DNA of 64,000 bases from Comamonas sp. GTDB taxonomy: Bacteria > Pseudomonadota > Gammaproteobacteria > Burkholderiales > Burkholderiaceae_C. Every line of letters begins with the position of its first letter. The stretch's first letter is position 1. Location: contig JAQVCA010000006.1 of NCBI GenBank assembly GCA_028690035.1, forward strand, positions 62,001-126,000, given 5' to 3'. The position numbers and the translations under genes are program-made. Positions 21,189-30,150 of the stretch are shown here, piece after piece. Under the pieces are notes generated by a model. The model searched no databases and was not told the DNA's origin. It saw nothing but the letters and a program-made list of their open reading frames with translations.

Positions 21189-22685
21189 ATGTGTGGAATT
21201 GTCGGTGTCGTCAGCACCAACCCAGTCAATCAGCTTATTTACGATGCCTTGTTGCTGCTGCAGCACCGGGGCCAGGATGCCGCTGGCATCGTCACGCAGC
21301 AAGAGCGCAAGTTCTTCATGCACAAGGCCAAGGGCATGGTCAAGGACGTGTTTCGCACACGCAATATGCGCGCCTTGCCAGGCACTATAGGCTTGGGCCA
21401 AGTGCGTTACCCCACCGCAGGCAACGCCGCCAGTGAGGAGGAGGCCCAGCCGTTTTACGTGAACGCGCCGTTTGGCATCGTCATGGCGCACAACGGCAAC
21501 CTGACCAATGCCCGCCGCCTGCGCCGTGAGCTGTTCGATACCGACCACCGCCACACCAACACCGAGAGCGACTCGGAAGTGCTGCTCAACGTGCTCGCGC
21601 ACGAGCTGGCGCGCGCCACCAGCGGCGCGCCGCTGCGCACGGTCGATATCTTCACTGCTGTGCGCGCCGTGCACCAGCGCATCAAAGGCTCGTATGCCGT
21701 GGTGGCACTGATTGCAGGTTATGGCCTGCTGGCATTTCGCGATCCCTATGGCATCCGTCCGTTGTGCCTGGGCAAAGGCGCCGATGGCACGGTGATGCTG
21801 GCCAGCGAGTCGGTGGCCCTGGAAGGGACCTTGCACCAGCTGGACAGCGACGTGGCCCCCGGCGAAGCGGTCTTTGTGCATCTGGATGGCCGCATCGAGC
21901 GCGAGCAGTGCGCACCCAACAGCATGCTCTATCCGTGTGTGTTCGAGTACGTCTATCTGGCGCGCCCCGATTCGATCATGGACGGCATTTCCGTCTATCA
22001 GGCGCGCCTGAACATGGGCGAAACGCTGGCCAAGCGCGTGGTCTCCACCGTGCCGCCCAGCCAGATCGACGCCATCATTCCCATCCCCGAATCCAGCCGC
22101 CCCAGCGCCATGCAGTTGGCCCAGCGCCTGGGCATCCCCTACCGCGAAGGTTTTGTGAAAAACCGCTACGTGGGCCGCACCTTCATCATGCCGGGGCAGG
22201 CCACGCGCAAGAAATCGGTGCGCCAAAAGCTCAACGCCATCACCAGCGAGTTCCAGGGCAAGAGCGTGCTGCTGGTCGATGACTCCATCGTGCGCGGCAC
22301 CACTTCCAAAGAAATCGTGCAAATGGCGCGCGATGCCGGTGCGGCCAAGGTGTACCTGGCCTCGGCGGCGCCGCCGGTGCGCTACCCCAATGTGTACGGC
22401 ATCGACATGCCCACCTGCGAAGAGCTGATCGCCCACAACCGTACCGAAGAAGAAGTGCGCCAGTGGATTGGCTGCGATGCGCTGATTTACCAAGACCTGG
22501 ACGCCATGCGCAACGCCATTGCCCAGATCAATCCGACCGTGGCCGGCTTTGAGGCCTCGTGCTTTGATGCGCAGTACATCACCGGCGACATCTCCGACGA
22601 TCCACCCAAGCAGGGCGCCAAGCCGATGAGCGCGGACGACGATGGCGAGGTCAGCTCGCGCCTGTCGTTGCCCAATGCGGGTTGA
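21189..22685 (+). CDS. purF: Amidophosphoribosyltransferase
   Basis: This enzyme makes phosphoribosylamine from PRPP and glutamine, the first step of purine synthesis. It has 498 residues. Cys2 (MCGIVGVV) becomes the N-terminal nucleophile of the glutaminase domain. The PRPP loop VLLVDDSIVRGTTSKEIV lies near residues 359-376, and the channel region KNRYVGRTFIMP is intact. The gene is complete and in its usual place after cvpA. Confidence 0.97.
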   Translation: MCGIVGVVSTNPVNQLIYDALLLLQHRGQDAAGIVTQQERKFFMHKAKGMVKDVFRTRNMRALPGTIGLGQVRYPTAGNAASEEEAQPFYVNAPFGIVMAHNGNLTNARRLRRELFDTDHRHTNTESDSEVLLNVLAHELARATSGAPLRTVDIFTAVRAVHQRIKGSYAVVALIAGYGLLAFRDPYGIRPLCLGKGADGTVMLASESVALEGTLHQLDSDVAPGEAVFVHLDGRIEREQCAPNSMLYPCVFEYVYLARPDSIMDGISVYQARLNMGETLAKRVVSTVPPSQIDAIIPIPESSRPSAMQLAQRLGIPYREGFVKNRYVGRTFIMPGQATRKKSVRQKLNAITSEFQGKSVLLVDDSIVRGTTSKEIVQMARDAGAAKVYLASAAPPVRYPNVYGIDMPTCEELIAHNRTEEEVRQWIGCDALIYQDLDAMRNAIAQINPTVAGFEASCFDAQYITGDISDDPPKQGAKPMSADDDGEVSSRLSLPNAG

Positions 22686-22710
22686 TGCGCTACAGATGCT
22701 TCTGTAAATA

Positions 22711-22789
22711 GAGCTGCTACCGCTTGCCAGGCTTGGTTTTTAGATGGTTTGCTATCTGAAAAACTTGCCCATCAAGCGCTGGCAGCTAT
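22711..22789. repeat. Full palindromic repeat element (copy c)
   Basis: The left tip GAGCTGCTACCGCTTG (22711-22726) and right tip CAAGCGCTGGCAGCTAT (22773-22789) form the outer inverted repeat. An inner stem pairs TTTTTAGAT (22737-22745) with ATCTGAAAAA (22754-22763). It lies between purF and metZ, is AT-rich inside, and is followed by a T-rich run. Confidence 0.8.
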
Positions 22790-22850
22790 TGTTTTTATAA
22801 GAATCGACGAGACCGCTCGCCGACATTTTTTGCTCTGCAAGGATTGTGTT

Positions 22851-24074
22851 GTGACCGAAAGACCCCTGCCCCCCGGCCTGCACCCCGAGACCCTGGCCGT
22901 ACGCCAAGCCCTGCCACGCAGCCCCTGGGGCGAGCACTGCGAAGCGCTGTTCATGACCAGCAGCTTCATCCAGCCCGACTGCGCCACGGCAGCGGCCCGT
23001 TTTGCCAACCAGCAAGAGGGCTACACCTACAGCCGTACCAGCAACCCCACCGTCAGCAGCTTCGAGCAGCGCCTGGCGGCCCTGGAGGGCACCGAGTGCG
23101 CCGTGGCCACCAGCACCGGCATGAGCGCCATCTTGCTGGTGGCCTTGACCACCTTGCAGGCTGGCGACCACCTCGTGGCCTCGCAGTCGATGTTTGGCTC
23201 CACCATCAAGCTGCTGGGCAGCGAAATGGCACGCTTTGGCGTGGACACCACGTTCGTGCCACAGACCGATGCTGCCGCCTGGAAGGCCGCCATCCGCCCC
23301 AACACCAAACTGCTGTTTGCCGAAACCCCCACCAACCCGCTGACCGACCTGTGCGACATCCAGGAGCTGGCCGACATTGCCCACAACCATGGCGCTTTGC
23401 TGGTGGTGGACAACAGCTTTGCCACGCCGATCCTGCAGCGCCCGACGCAGCTGGGCGCCGATGTGGTCGTGCATGCGGGCACCAAATTTTTGGACGGGCA
23501 GGGCCGCGTCATGATCGGTGCGGTGTGCGGACGGCTGAATCTGGTCGATAAGGTCATGGGCACGTTTTTGCGCAGCGGTGGCCTAAATGCGGCGGCTTAC
23601 AACGCCTGGACGGCCATGAAGGGCTTGGAAACCTTGTCGCTGCGCGTCAAGGCACAAAGCGCCGCCGCCCTGGAGCTGGCCACTTGGCTGGAGGGCCACC
23701 CCCAGGTGGCGCGCGTGTATTACCCCGGCCTGAAAAGCCATCCCCAGCATGCACTGGCCATGCGCCAGCAAAACGGCATGGGCGGTGGGGTGCTGTCGTT
23801 CGATGTCAAAGCGCCAGCCGAGCAGGGCGCCGAGGTGCTGCGCACACGCGCTTTCCATGTCATCGACAGCACGCGCGTGTGCTCGCTCACGGCCAATCTG
23901 GGCGATGTCAAGACCACCATCGTGCATCCGGCCAGCACTTCGCATGGCCGCCTGTCCGAAGAGCAGCGTCAGGCCGCCGGTATCGGCCAAGGCTTGGTGC
24001 GTGTCAGCGTTGGCCTAGAGCATCTGGACGATCTCAAAGCCGATTTGCTGCGCGGCCTGGATACCCTGGATTGA
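22851..24074 (+). CDS. metZ: O-succinylhomoserine sulfhydrylase
   Basis: A PLP-dependent Cys/Met-metabolism enzyme that makes homocysteine from O-succinylhomoserine and sulfide. The GTG start at 22851 is preferred (AAGGA 7 bases upstream) over an earlier ATG that would run through the repeat element; this gives 407 residues. [20 protein letters not shown] and the PLP lysine K212 in [12 protein letters not shown] are clear. The position behind purF fits MetZ in this group. Choosing MetZ over MetB or MetY rests on synteny and overall sequence pattern. Confidence 0.85.
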   Translation: MTERPLPPGLHPETLAVRQALPRSPWGEHCEALFMTSSFIQPDCATAAARFANQQEGYTYSRTSNPTVSSFEQRLAALEGTECAVATSTGMSAILLVALTTLQAGDHLVASQSMFGSTIKLLGSEMARFGVDTTFVPQTDAAAWKAAIRPNTKLLFAETPTNPLTDLCDIQELADIAHNHGALLVVDNSFATPILQRPTQLGADVVVHAGTKFLDGQGRVMIGAVCGRLNLVDKVMGTFLRSGGLNAAAYNAWTAMKGLETLSLRVKAQSAAALELATWLEGHPQVARVYYPGLKSHPQHALAMRQQNGMGGGVLSFDVKAPAEQGAEVLRTRAFHVIDSTRVCSLTANLGDVKTTIVHPASTSHGRLSEEQRQAAGIGQGLVRVSVGLEHLDDLKADLLRGLDTLD

Positions 24075-24124
24075 ACACTGCCTGCGCTCAGGCCTGCACC
24101 ACGAACCCGATTCGATCACCCGTT

Positions 24125-25525
24125 ATGACCACCAAAATACGTACCCGCTTTGCCCCTTCGCCCACGGGCTTTATCCATCTGGGCAACATCCGCTCGGCCC
24201 TGTACCCCTGGGCGTTTGCGCGCGCCAACGGCGGCGATTTCATTCTGCGCATTGAAGACACCGATCTGGAACGCTCCACCCAAGCCAGCGTAGATGTGAT
24301 TCTGGAAGGCATGGCCTGGCTGCAGCTCACGCACGACGAGGGCCCGTTCTACCAAATGCAGCGCATGGATCGCTACAAGGAAGTACTGGCCCAGTTGCAG
24401 GAAAAAGGCTATGTCTATCCTTGCTATATGAGCATGGAGGAGTTGGACGCGCTGCGCGAAAAGCAAATGGCCAACAAAGAAAAGCCGCGCTACGACGGCA
24501 CATGGCGTCCCGAAGCAGGTAAGGTGCTGCCCCCCATTCCGGAAGGCGTCAAGCCTGTGCTGCGCTTTAAAACGCCTAAAGACGGCGTGGTGGTATGGGA
24601 CGACAAATGCAAGGGCCGCATCGAATTCCAGAACTCCGAGCTGGACGATCTGGTGATCGCGCGCCCGGATGGCACCCCGACCTACAACTTCTGCGTGTGT
24701 GTGGACGATATGGACATGGGCATCACCCATGTCATTCGCGGCGACGACCATGTGAACAACACCCCGCGCCAGATTCATATCTTTGAAGCTTTGGGCGCTG
24801 CCGTGCCGGTCTTTGCCCACTTGCCCACCGTGCTCAACGAGCAGGGCGAGAAGATGAGCAAACGCAACGGCGCCAAAGCTGTGACGCAGTACCGCGACGA
24901 GGGCTATCTGCCCGATGCCATGGTCAATTACCTGGCGCGTCTGGGCTGGAGCCACGGCGACGACGAAATTTTCAGCCGCCAGCAGTTTCTGGAGTGGTTC
25001 AACCTCGACCACCTGGGGCGCAGTGCGGGTCAGTTCGACGAGGCCAAGCTGCGCTGGGTGAATGCCCAGCACATGAAGCTGACCGACAACGCGCAGCTGG
25101 CTGAGCTGGTCAAGCCGTTTGTGCTCAAGGCCGGGATTGCTGCCGATGTGTTGGATGCCCGCCTGCCTGAGATTTGCGCCTTGTTCAAAGACCGTTGCGA
25201 AACCCTGGTGGACTTGGCCCAGTGGGTGCGCTTGTTCTACCTGGAGCACATTGAGCGCAACGCTGAAGACTATGCCAAGCATGTGACCGAGGCCGCGCAC
25301 TCCGTGTTGGATGCGTTCGCTGAGGCTTTGTACGCCTGTGACTGGAATAAGGAAGCGATTGCCGCGGTCATCAAGCAGGTGATCAAGGAACAGGGCATCA
25401 AGATGCCCCAGTTGGCCATGCCCGTGCGTGTGCTGACGCTGGGCACAGCCCAGACGCCCTCGGTGGATGCGGTGCTGTTTTTGCTTGGTAAAGAAAAAGT
25501 GCTGGCAAATTTGAAAAATCGCTAA
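24125..25525 (+). CDS. gltX: Glutamyl-tRNA synthetase
   Basis: A class I synthetase charging tRNA-Glu, 466 residues. The HIGH-type motif is HLGN (18-21) in [22 protein letters not shown], and the KMSKS loop is KMSKR (243-247). The start [15 protein letters not shown] is unambiguous. Two tRNA-Glu genes lie immediately downstream, and their promoter overlaps the last codons of this gene. Confidence 0.97.
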   Translation: MTTKIRTRFAPSPTGFIHLGNIRSALYPWAFARANGGDFILRIEDTDLERSTQASVDVILEGMAWLQLTHDEGPFYQMQRMDRYKEVLAQLQEKGYVYPCYMSMEELDALREKQMANKEKPRYDGTWRPEAGKVLPPIPEGVKPVLRFKTPKDGVVVWDDKCKGRIEFQNSELDDLVIARPDGTPTYNFCVCVDDMDMGITHVIRGDDHVNNTPRQIHIFEALGAAVPVFAHLPTVLNEQGEKMSKRNGAKAVTQYRDEGYLPDAMVNYLARLGWSHGDDEIFSRQQFLEWFNLDHLGRSAGQFDEAKLRWVNAQHMKLTDNAQLAELVKPFVLKAGIAADVLDARLPEICALFKDRCETLVDLAQWVRLFYLEHIERNAEDYAKHVTEAAHSVLDAFAEALYACDWNKEAIAAVIKQVIKEQGIKMPQLAMPVRVLTLGTAQTPSVDAVLFLLGKEKVLANLKNR

Positions 25526-25540
25526 AAATCTGCCTATAAT
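25511..25540 (+). promoter_or_regulatory. Strong sigma-70 promoter of the tRNA array
   Basis: A -35 TTGAAA (25511-25516) and a consensus -10 TATAAT (25535-25540) are spaced by 18 bases. The -35 lies inside the last gltX codons and the -10 is 10 bases after the stop. Transcription should start near 25547, 40 bases before the first tRNA. Confidence 0.8.
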
Positions 25541-25587
25541 TCAAGTCTTCGCAGACAACGCGGTTTTAAAACAAGTTGTCTGTGTAA

Positions 25588-25663
<76 letters not shown>

Positions 25664-25704
25664 AAATTTAACGGTCAGCGGCAATGCTGAAAGTTCTAGG
25701 AATT

Positions 25705-25780
25705 GACCCTATCGTCTAGAGGCCTAGGACATCACCCTTTCACGGTGAGTACCGGGGTTCGAATCCCCGTAGGGTCGCCA
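25705..25780 (+). tRNA. tRNA-Glu (anticodon TTC), copy 1
   Basis: A 76-base cloverleaf with a GACCCTA/TAGGGTC acceptor stem, anticodon loop CTTTCAC, T-arm CGGGGTTCGAATCCCCG and encoded CCA. Confidence 0.97.
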
Positions 25781-25829
25781 AGTTGTAGCACTTGGTTTGT
25801 GTATGTACACAAGCGAAAGCTGCCTACCA

Positions 25830-25906
25830 GGAGTGGTAGTTCAGTTGGTTAGAATACCGGCCTGTCACGCCGGGGGTCGCGGGTTCGAGTCCCGTCCACT
25901 CCGCCA
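25830..25906 (+). tRNA. tRNA-Asp (anticodon GTC), copy 1
   Basis: A 77-base cloverleaf with a GGAGTGG/CCACTCC acceptor stem, anticodon loop CTGTCAC, T-arm GCGGGTTCGAGTCCCGT and encoded CCA. Confidence 0.97.
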
Positions 25907-25910
25907 AATT

Positions 25911-25986
<76 letters not shown>

Positions 25987-26027
25987 AAATTTAACGGTCA
26001 GCGGCAATGCTGAAAGTTCTAGGAATT

Positions 26028-26103
26028 GACCCTATCGTCTAGAGGCCTAGGACATCACCCTTTCACGGTGAGTACCGGGGTTCGAATCCCCGTAGGGTCG
26101 CCA
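26028..26103 (+). tRNA. tRNA-Glu (anticodon TTC), copy 2
   Basis: Identical to the copy at 25705, with the same 41-base spacer upstream and encoded CCA. Confidence 0.97.
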
Positions 26104-26152
26104 AGTTGTAGCACTTGGTTTGTGTATGTACACAAGCGAAAGCTGCCTACCA

Positions 26153-26229
26153 GGAGTGGTAGTTCAGTTGGTTAGAATACCGGCCTGTCACGCCGGGGGT
26201 CGCGGGTTCGAGTCCCGTCCACTCCGCCA
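26153..26229 (+). tRNA. tRNA-Asp (anticodon GTC), copy 2
   Basis: Identical to the copy at 25830. It is the last tRNA of the array and is followed within 10 bases by a terminator hairpin. Confidence 0.97.
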
Positions 26230-26234
26230 TTTGC

Positions 26235-26264
26235 AAAAGCCAGATCGTTTGATCTGGCTTTTTT
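26235..26264 (+). terminator. Rho-independent terminator of the tRNA array
   Basis: AAGCCAGATC (26237-26246) pairs perfectly with GATCTGGCTT (26251-26260) around a GTTT loop, and the T-run continues to 26264. Confidence 0.9.
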
Positions 26265-26361
26265 GCGTTCATGCGCCATCTTTTTGTCAACAAGGTTCCG
26301 GTTTTTGCGTGCAAAAGCGCTTTGTGCTCTCTCAGTCTGGACTAGAATCTGCAATGTACAG

Positions 26362-26377
26362 TTTACGTTAACGTCAA
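26362..26377 (+). promoter_or_regulatory. Palindromic operator upstream of etfBA, LiuR-like
   Basis: TTTACGTTAACGTCAA contains the perfect palindrome ACGTTAACGT (26365-26374) with near-symmetrical TTK/MAA flanks. This matches, from memory, the kind of site described for MerR-family LiuR regulators of branched-chain amino acid and Etf genes in proteobacteria. A -10-like TAGAAT lies upstream at 26343-26348. The etfB ribosome-binding site AAGGAG is at 26391-26396. Confidence 0.55.
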
Positions 26378-26403
26378 TTTAAAGACAGACAAGGAGCCGC
26401 AGC

Positions 26404-27153
26404 ATGAAGGTATTGGTCCCAGTCAAGCGCGTGGTGGACTACAACGTCAAAGTTCGCGTGAAATCGGACGGCACGGGTGTAGATATCGCCAACGTCAAGA
26501 TGAGCATGAACCCCTTTGACGAAATCGCCGTGGAAGAGGCTGTGCGCCTGAAGGAAAAAGGCGTGGTCAGCGAAGTCGTTGCCGTTTCTTGCGGCGTGGC
26601 TCAGTGCCAAGAAACCCTGCGCACGGCGATGGCCATCGGTGCTGATCGTGCCATCTTGGTGCAGACGGACGAAGAACTCCAGCCCTTGGCCGTGGCTAAG
26701 CTGCTCAAAGCCTTGGTGGACAAGGAGCAGCCTGGTCTGGTGATTCTGGGCAAACAGGCGATCGACGACGACGCCAACCAAACTGGTCAGATGCTTGCGG
26801 CCCTGGCCGATTTGCCCCAAGCTACATTTGCGTCCAAAGTGGAAGTGGCCGATGGCAAAGCTCAGATTACGCGTGAAGTCGATGGCGGTATGGAAACCTT
26901 GAGCTTGGCCCTGCCTGCTGTGGTGACCACCGATCTGCGCCTGAACGAGCCGCGCTATGTGACATTGCCCAACATCATGAAGGCCAAGAAAAAGCCGTTG
27001 GATAGCGTGACACCCCAAGACCTAGGTGTTGATGTGGCACCGCGCATCAAGACCTTGAAGGTGGCGGAGCCTGCTGGTCGCCAAGCTGGCGTGAAAGTGC
27101 CCGATGTTGCGACCCTGGTTGATAAGCTGAAAAACGAAGCCAAGGTGATCTAA
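26404..27153 (+). CDS. etfB: Electron transfer flavoprotein beta subunit
   Basis: The small Etf subunit (249 residues), which carries AMP and passes electrons from acyl-CoA dehydrogenases to Etf-quinone oxidoreductase. [20 protein letters not shown] and [24 protein letters not shown] are strongly conserved Etf-beta segments. It is 13 bases upstream of etfA, and an acyl-CoA dehydrogenase follows, so electron donor and carrier are together. Confidence 0.96.
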   Translation: MKVLVPVKRVVDYNVKVRVKSDGTGVDIANVKMSMNPFDEIAVEEAVRLKEKGVVSEVVAVSCGVAQCQETLRTAMAIGADRAILVQTDEELQPLAVAKLLKALVDKEQPGLVILGKQAIDDDANQTGQMLAALADLPQATFASKVEVADGKAQITREVDGGMETLSLALPAVVTTDLRLNEPRYVTLPNIMKAKKKPLDSVTPQDLGVDVAPRIKTLKVAEPAGRQAGVKVPDVATLVDKLKNEAKVI

Positions 27154-27166
27154 GGAGGATATGGAC

Positions 27167-28099
27167 ATGACCGTACTTGTTATTGCTGAACACGACAACG
27201 CCTCCCTGAAGAGCGCCACGCTCAACGTCGTCACTGCGGCCACGGCCTGCGGTGGTGATGTGCATGTGCTGGTGGCGGGTGACAACGCCGCTGCCGTGGC
27301 CCAAGCGGCTGCTCAAATTGCTGGTGTGAGTAAAGTGCTGCACGCCGATGGTGCCGCACTCAAAGACGCCTTGGCCGAAAATCTGGCCGCCCAGGTGCTG
27401 GCAGTGGCCAGCAGCTACAGCCATATCTTGTTTCCTGCTACAGCTTCGGGTAAAAACACCGCCCCGCGCGTAGCAGCCAAGCTGGACGTGGCACAAATTT
27501 CGGACATCACCAAAGTGGTGAGCGCCGATACCTTCGAGCGCCCCATCTATGCCGGCAATGCCATTGCCACTGTGCAATCGAGCGATGCTGTCAAAGTCAT
27601 TACCGTGCGTGGTACGGGTTTTGACGCAGCGCCTGCCACGGGTGGTAGTGCAGCGGTGGAGTCCATCGCCGCGGTGGCCGATGCGGGCAAGAGCAGTTTT
27701 GTGGGCCGTGAGCTGTCTAAGAGCGATCGCCCTGAGCTGACCGCCGCCAAGATCATCGTTTCGGGTGGCCGTGCCTTGGGCAGCGCTGAGAAGTTCCAAG
27801 AAGTTATCACTCCGTTGGCCGACAAGCTGGGCGCTGCCATCGGTGCCTCACGCGCTGCCGTGGATGCGGGCTACGCACCCAACGACCTGCAAGTGGGTCA
27901 GACGGGCAAGATCGTTGCGCCTCAGCTGTACATCGCTGCTGGTATCTCGGGCGCCATTCAGCATTTGGCGGGTATGAAAGACTCCAAGGTCATCGTGGCT
28001 ATCAACAAAGATCCTGAGGCCCCGATTTTCTCGGTGGCCGACTACAGCCTGGAAGCGGACTTGTTCGTTGCTGTGCCAGCGCTGACCCAAGCTTTGTAA
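27167..28099 (+). CDS. etfA: Electron transfer flavoprotein alpha subunit
   Basis: The FAD-binding Etf subunit, 310 residues. The second ATG (27167) is chosen because AAGGAGGA (27152-27159) lies 7 bases before it; the ATG at 27161 is too close. The C-terminal FAD domain has GQTGKIVAPQLYIAAGISGAIQHLAGMKDSKVIVAINKDPEAPIF, the family signature. It forms an operon with etfB and is followed by a terminator. Confidence 0.96.
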   Translation: MTVLVIAEHDNASLKSATLNVVTAATACGGDVHVLVAGDNAAAVAQAAAQIAGVSKVLHADGAALKDALAENLAAQVLAVASSYSHILFPATASGKNTAPRVAAKLDVAQISDITKVVSADTFERPIYAGNAIATVQSSDAVKVITVRGTGFDAAPATGGSAAVESIAAVADAGKSSFVGRELSKSDRPELTAAKIIVSGGRALGSAEKFQEVITPLADKLGAAIGASRAAVDAGYAPNDLQVGQTGKIVAPQLYIAAGISGAIQHLAGMKDSKVIVAINKDPEAPIFSVADYSLEADLFVAVPALTQAL

Positions 28100-28117
28100 G
28101 CAAGGGGCCGGTATCCA

Positions 28118-28142
28118 CAGGGGGCGCAGCCCCCCTTTTTTT
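28118..28142 (+). terminator. Rho-independent terminator after etfA
   Basis: GGGGGC (28120-28125) pairs with GCCCCC (28129-28134) around GCA, followed by a run of seven T. Confidence 0.88.
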
Positions 28143-28156
28143 CGTGCGTCGCAAAT

Positions 28157-28177
28157 AATAGTACGATCGTTTTAATT
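28157..28177 (+). promoter_or_regulatory. Palindromic operator-like site before the acyl-CoA dehydrogenase gene
   Basis: ACGATCGT (28163-28170) is a perfect palindrome in an AT-rich setting with partly symmetrical flanks. It sits about 55 bases upstream of the start codon, where a TetR-type repressor would act. The regulator is unknown. Confidence 0.4.
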
Positions 28178-28225
28178 CATATTGTTGTAGGTTTTCATCA
28201 GCGTTTTGTTACAGGAATTGTTACC

Positions 28226-30016
28226 ATGAGTTTCTCTGCCCCCGTCAAAGACATGTTGTTTGCCATGGAGCACTTGGCCAAGATCGAGCAAGTGGCCCAG
28301 ATCCCTGGGTTTGAAGATGCCGGCCTGGAGACCGCACAAGCGGTTCTGGAAGAGTGCGCCAAGCTGTGCGAAGGCGTTGTCGAACCGTTGAACATGCTGG
28401 GTGATACCCAGCCATCGAGTCTGCAGGATGGTGTAGTGACCACCACCCCGGGTTTCAAAGAGGCTTACCAGCAGTTTGTCGAAGGTGGCTGGCAGGGGCT
28501 GCAGCACCCAGCAGATTTTGGCGGACAGGGGCTGCCCAAAACCATCGGCGCCGCCTGCCAGGAAATGCTCAATAGCGCCAATGTGAGCTTTGCCTTGTGC
28601 CCGCTCTTGACCGATGGAGCTATCGAAGCCTTGCTCACGGCGGGCAGTGACGAGCTCAAAGCCACGTACCTGGAAAAATTGATTTCCGGCGAGTGGACCG
28701 GCACCATGAACCTGACCGAGCCGCAAGCAGGCTCAGACCTGTCGCTGGTGCGCAGCAAGGCCGAGCCGCTGCCCGATGGCACCTACAAAATCTTTGGCAC
28801 CAAGATCTTCATCACCTACGGTGAGCACGACATGGCCGACAACATCATCCACTTGGTGTTGGCCCGCGTGAACGGCGCCCCCGAAGGTGTCAAGGGCATC
28901 AGCCTGTTTGTCGTACCCAAGTTCTTGGTCAACACCGACGGCAGCCTGGGTGCGCGCAACGATGTGCAGTGCGTCTCCATCGAACACAAGATGGGCATCA
29001 AGGCCAGTCCCACCGCAGTGCTGCAGTTTGGCGACCATGGTGGCGCCATCGGCTATTTGGTGGGCGAAGAAAACCGTGGTCTTGAATACATGTTCATCAT
29101 GATGAACGCGGCGCGCTATGGCGTGGGCATGCAGGGCGTGGCAGTGGCCGAGCGCGCCTACCAGCGCGCCGTGCAGTACGCGCGCGACCGCGTGCAAAGC
29201 CGCCCGGTGGATGGCAGCGTGGCGGGTGCGGCCAGCATCATTCACCACCCCGATGTGCGCCGCATGCTCATGACCATGCGTGCCTACACCGAAGGCTGTC
29301 GCGCCATGGCCAGCACTGCTGCTGCCGCCTACGACGCAGCCCACCACCATCCGGACGCTGAAGTGCGCCAGGCCAATGCCACCTTCTACGAATTCATGGT
29401 GCCGCTGGTCAAGGGCTTTAGCACCGAAATGAGCTTGGAAGTGACCAGTCTGGGCGTGCAGGTACACGGCGGCATGGGCTTTATCGAAGAGACGGGCGCT
29501 GCGCAGTATTACCGCGATGCCAAGATTTTGACCATCTACGAAGGCACCACCGCCATCCAGGCCAACGACCTGGTCGGGCGCAAGACGGCGCGCGACGGTG
29601 GCGAGAACGCCCGCGCGATTGCCGCGCAAATTGCCAAGACCGAAGAAGCCCTGCGCGCCAGCGGCACGGCGGCAGCGCTGTCCATGGCTACACACCTGCA
29701 AACTGCACGTGAGGCATTCTTGCAAGCCGTGGACTTTGTGGCTGGCAAGGCCAAGGCCTCGCCCAATGCGGTGTATGCGGGCAGCGTGCCCTACCTGATG
29801 CTCACCGGTAACTTGGTGGCTGGCTGGCAAATGGGCCGTGCCTTGCTGGTGGCGCAAGAGCAGCTGGCAGCGGGCCATGAGGTGGCCTTCATGCAAGCCA
29901 AAATCACCACAGCACAGTTCTACGCCGAGCACATCCTGACCAAAGTACCCGGTCTGGCACACACCGTATGCACGGGTGGCCAGAGCGCTTGCGCACTGCC
30001 GCTGGATGCGTTTTAA
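28226..30016 (+). CDS. Acyl-CoA dehydrogenase, long (DmdC-like) class
   Basis: A 596-residue flavoprotein that oxidises an acyl-CoA to the enoyl-CoA. MNLTEPQAGSDLSLVRSKAEP and KIFITYGEHD are FAD/substrate-binding motifs, and E439 in ILTIYEGTTAIQANDL is the expected catalytic base. The extra C-terminal helical domain (about residues 465-596) places it with the long class that includes 3-methylmercaptopropionyl-CoA dehydrogenase. The true substrate is not evident. Its closeness to etfBA suggests a fatty-acid or branched-chain pathway. Confidence 0.88.
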   Translation: MSFSAPVKDMLFAMEHLAKIEQVAQIPGFEDAGLETAQAVLEECAKLCEGVVEPLNMLGDTQPSSLQDGVVTTTPGFKEAYQQFVEGGWQGLQHPADFGGQGLPKTIGAACQEMLNSANVSFALCPLLTDGAIEALLTAGSDELKATYLEKLISGEWTGTMNLTEPQAGSDLSLVRSKAEPLPDGTYKIFGTKIFITYGEHDMADNIIHLVLARVNGAPEGVKGISLFVVPKFLVNTDGSLGARNDVQCVSIEHKMGIKASPTAVLQFGDHGGAIGYLVGEENRGLEYMFIMMNAARYGVGMQGVAVAERAYQRAVQYARDRVQSRPVDGSVAGAASIIHHPDVRRMLMTMRAYTEGCRAMASTAAAAYDAAHHHPDAEVRQANATFYEFMVPLVKGFSTEMSLEVTSLGVQVHGGMGFIEETGAAQYYRDAKILTIYEGTTAIQANDLVGRKTARDGGENARAIAAQIAKTEEALRASGTAAALSMATHLQTAREAFLQAVDFVAGKAKASPNAVYAGSVPYLMLTGNLVAGWQMGRALLVAQEQLAAGHEVAFMQAKITTAQFYAEHILTKVPGLAHTVCTGGQSACALPLDAF

Positions 30017-30038
30017 GTGGCCGTGCATTGCTAAAAAC

Positions 30039-30118
30039 ATAGCTGCTTGCGCTTGTCATACTTTGATTTCAGATACTTTTTTCTTTGAAATCAAGGATGA
30101 ATAAGCGCTAGCAGCTAT
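30039..30118. repeat. Full palindromic repeat element (copy d)
   Basis: The left tip ATAGCTGCTTGCGCTTG (30039-30055) and right tip AAGCGCTAGCAGCTAT (30103-30118) are the cleanest pair in the window. An inner stem pairs TTGATTTCA (30063-30071) with TGAAATCAA (30086-30094). It sits between the acyl-CoA dehydrogenase and FMN oxidoreductase genes. Confidence 0.85.
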
Positions 30119-30150
30119 TATTTTATAAAAACCTATCGGAGACTTTGTCC

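Noticed and set aside
21063-22493. Minus-strand frame of 476 codons opposite purF
   Set aside because: It has no start context or domain and is fully covered by purF.
28733-30040. Minus-strand frame of 435 codons opposite the acyl-CoA dehydrogenase
   Set aside because: It lies entirely within a real gene and is rich in His/Gly/Val, a shadow frame.
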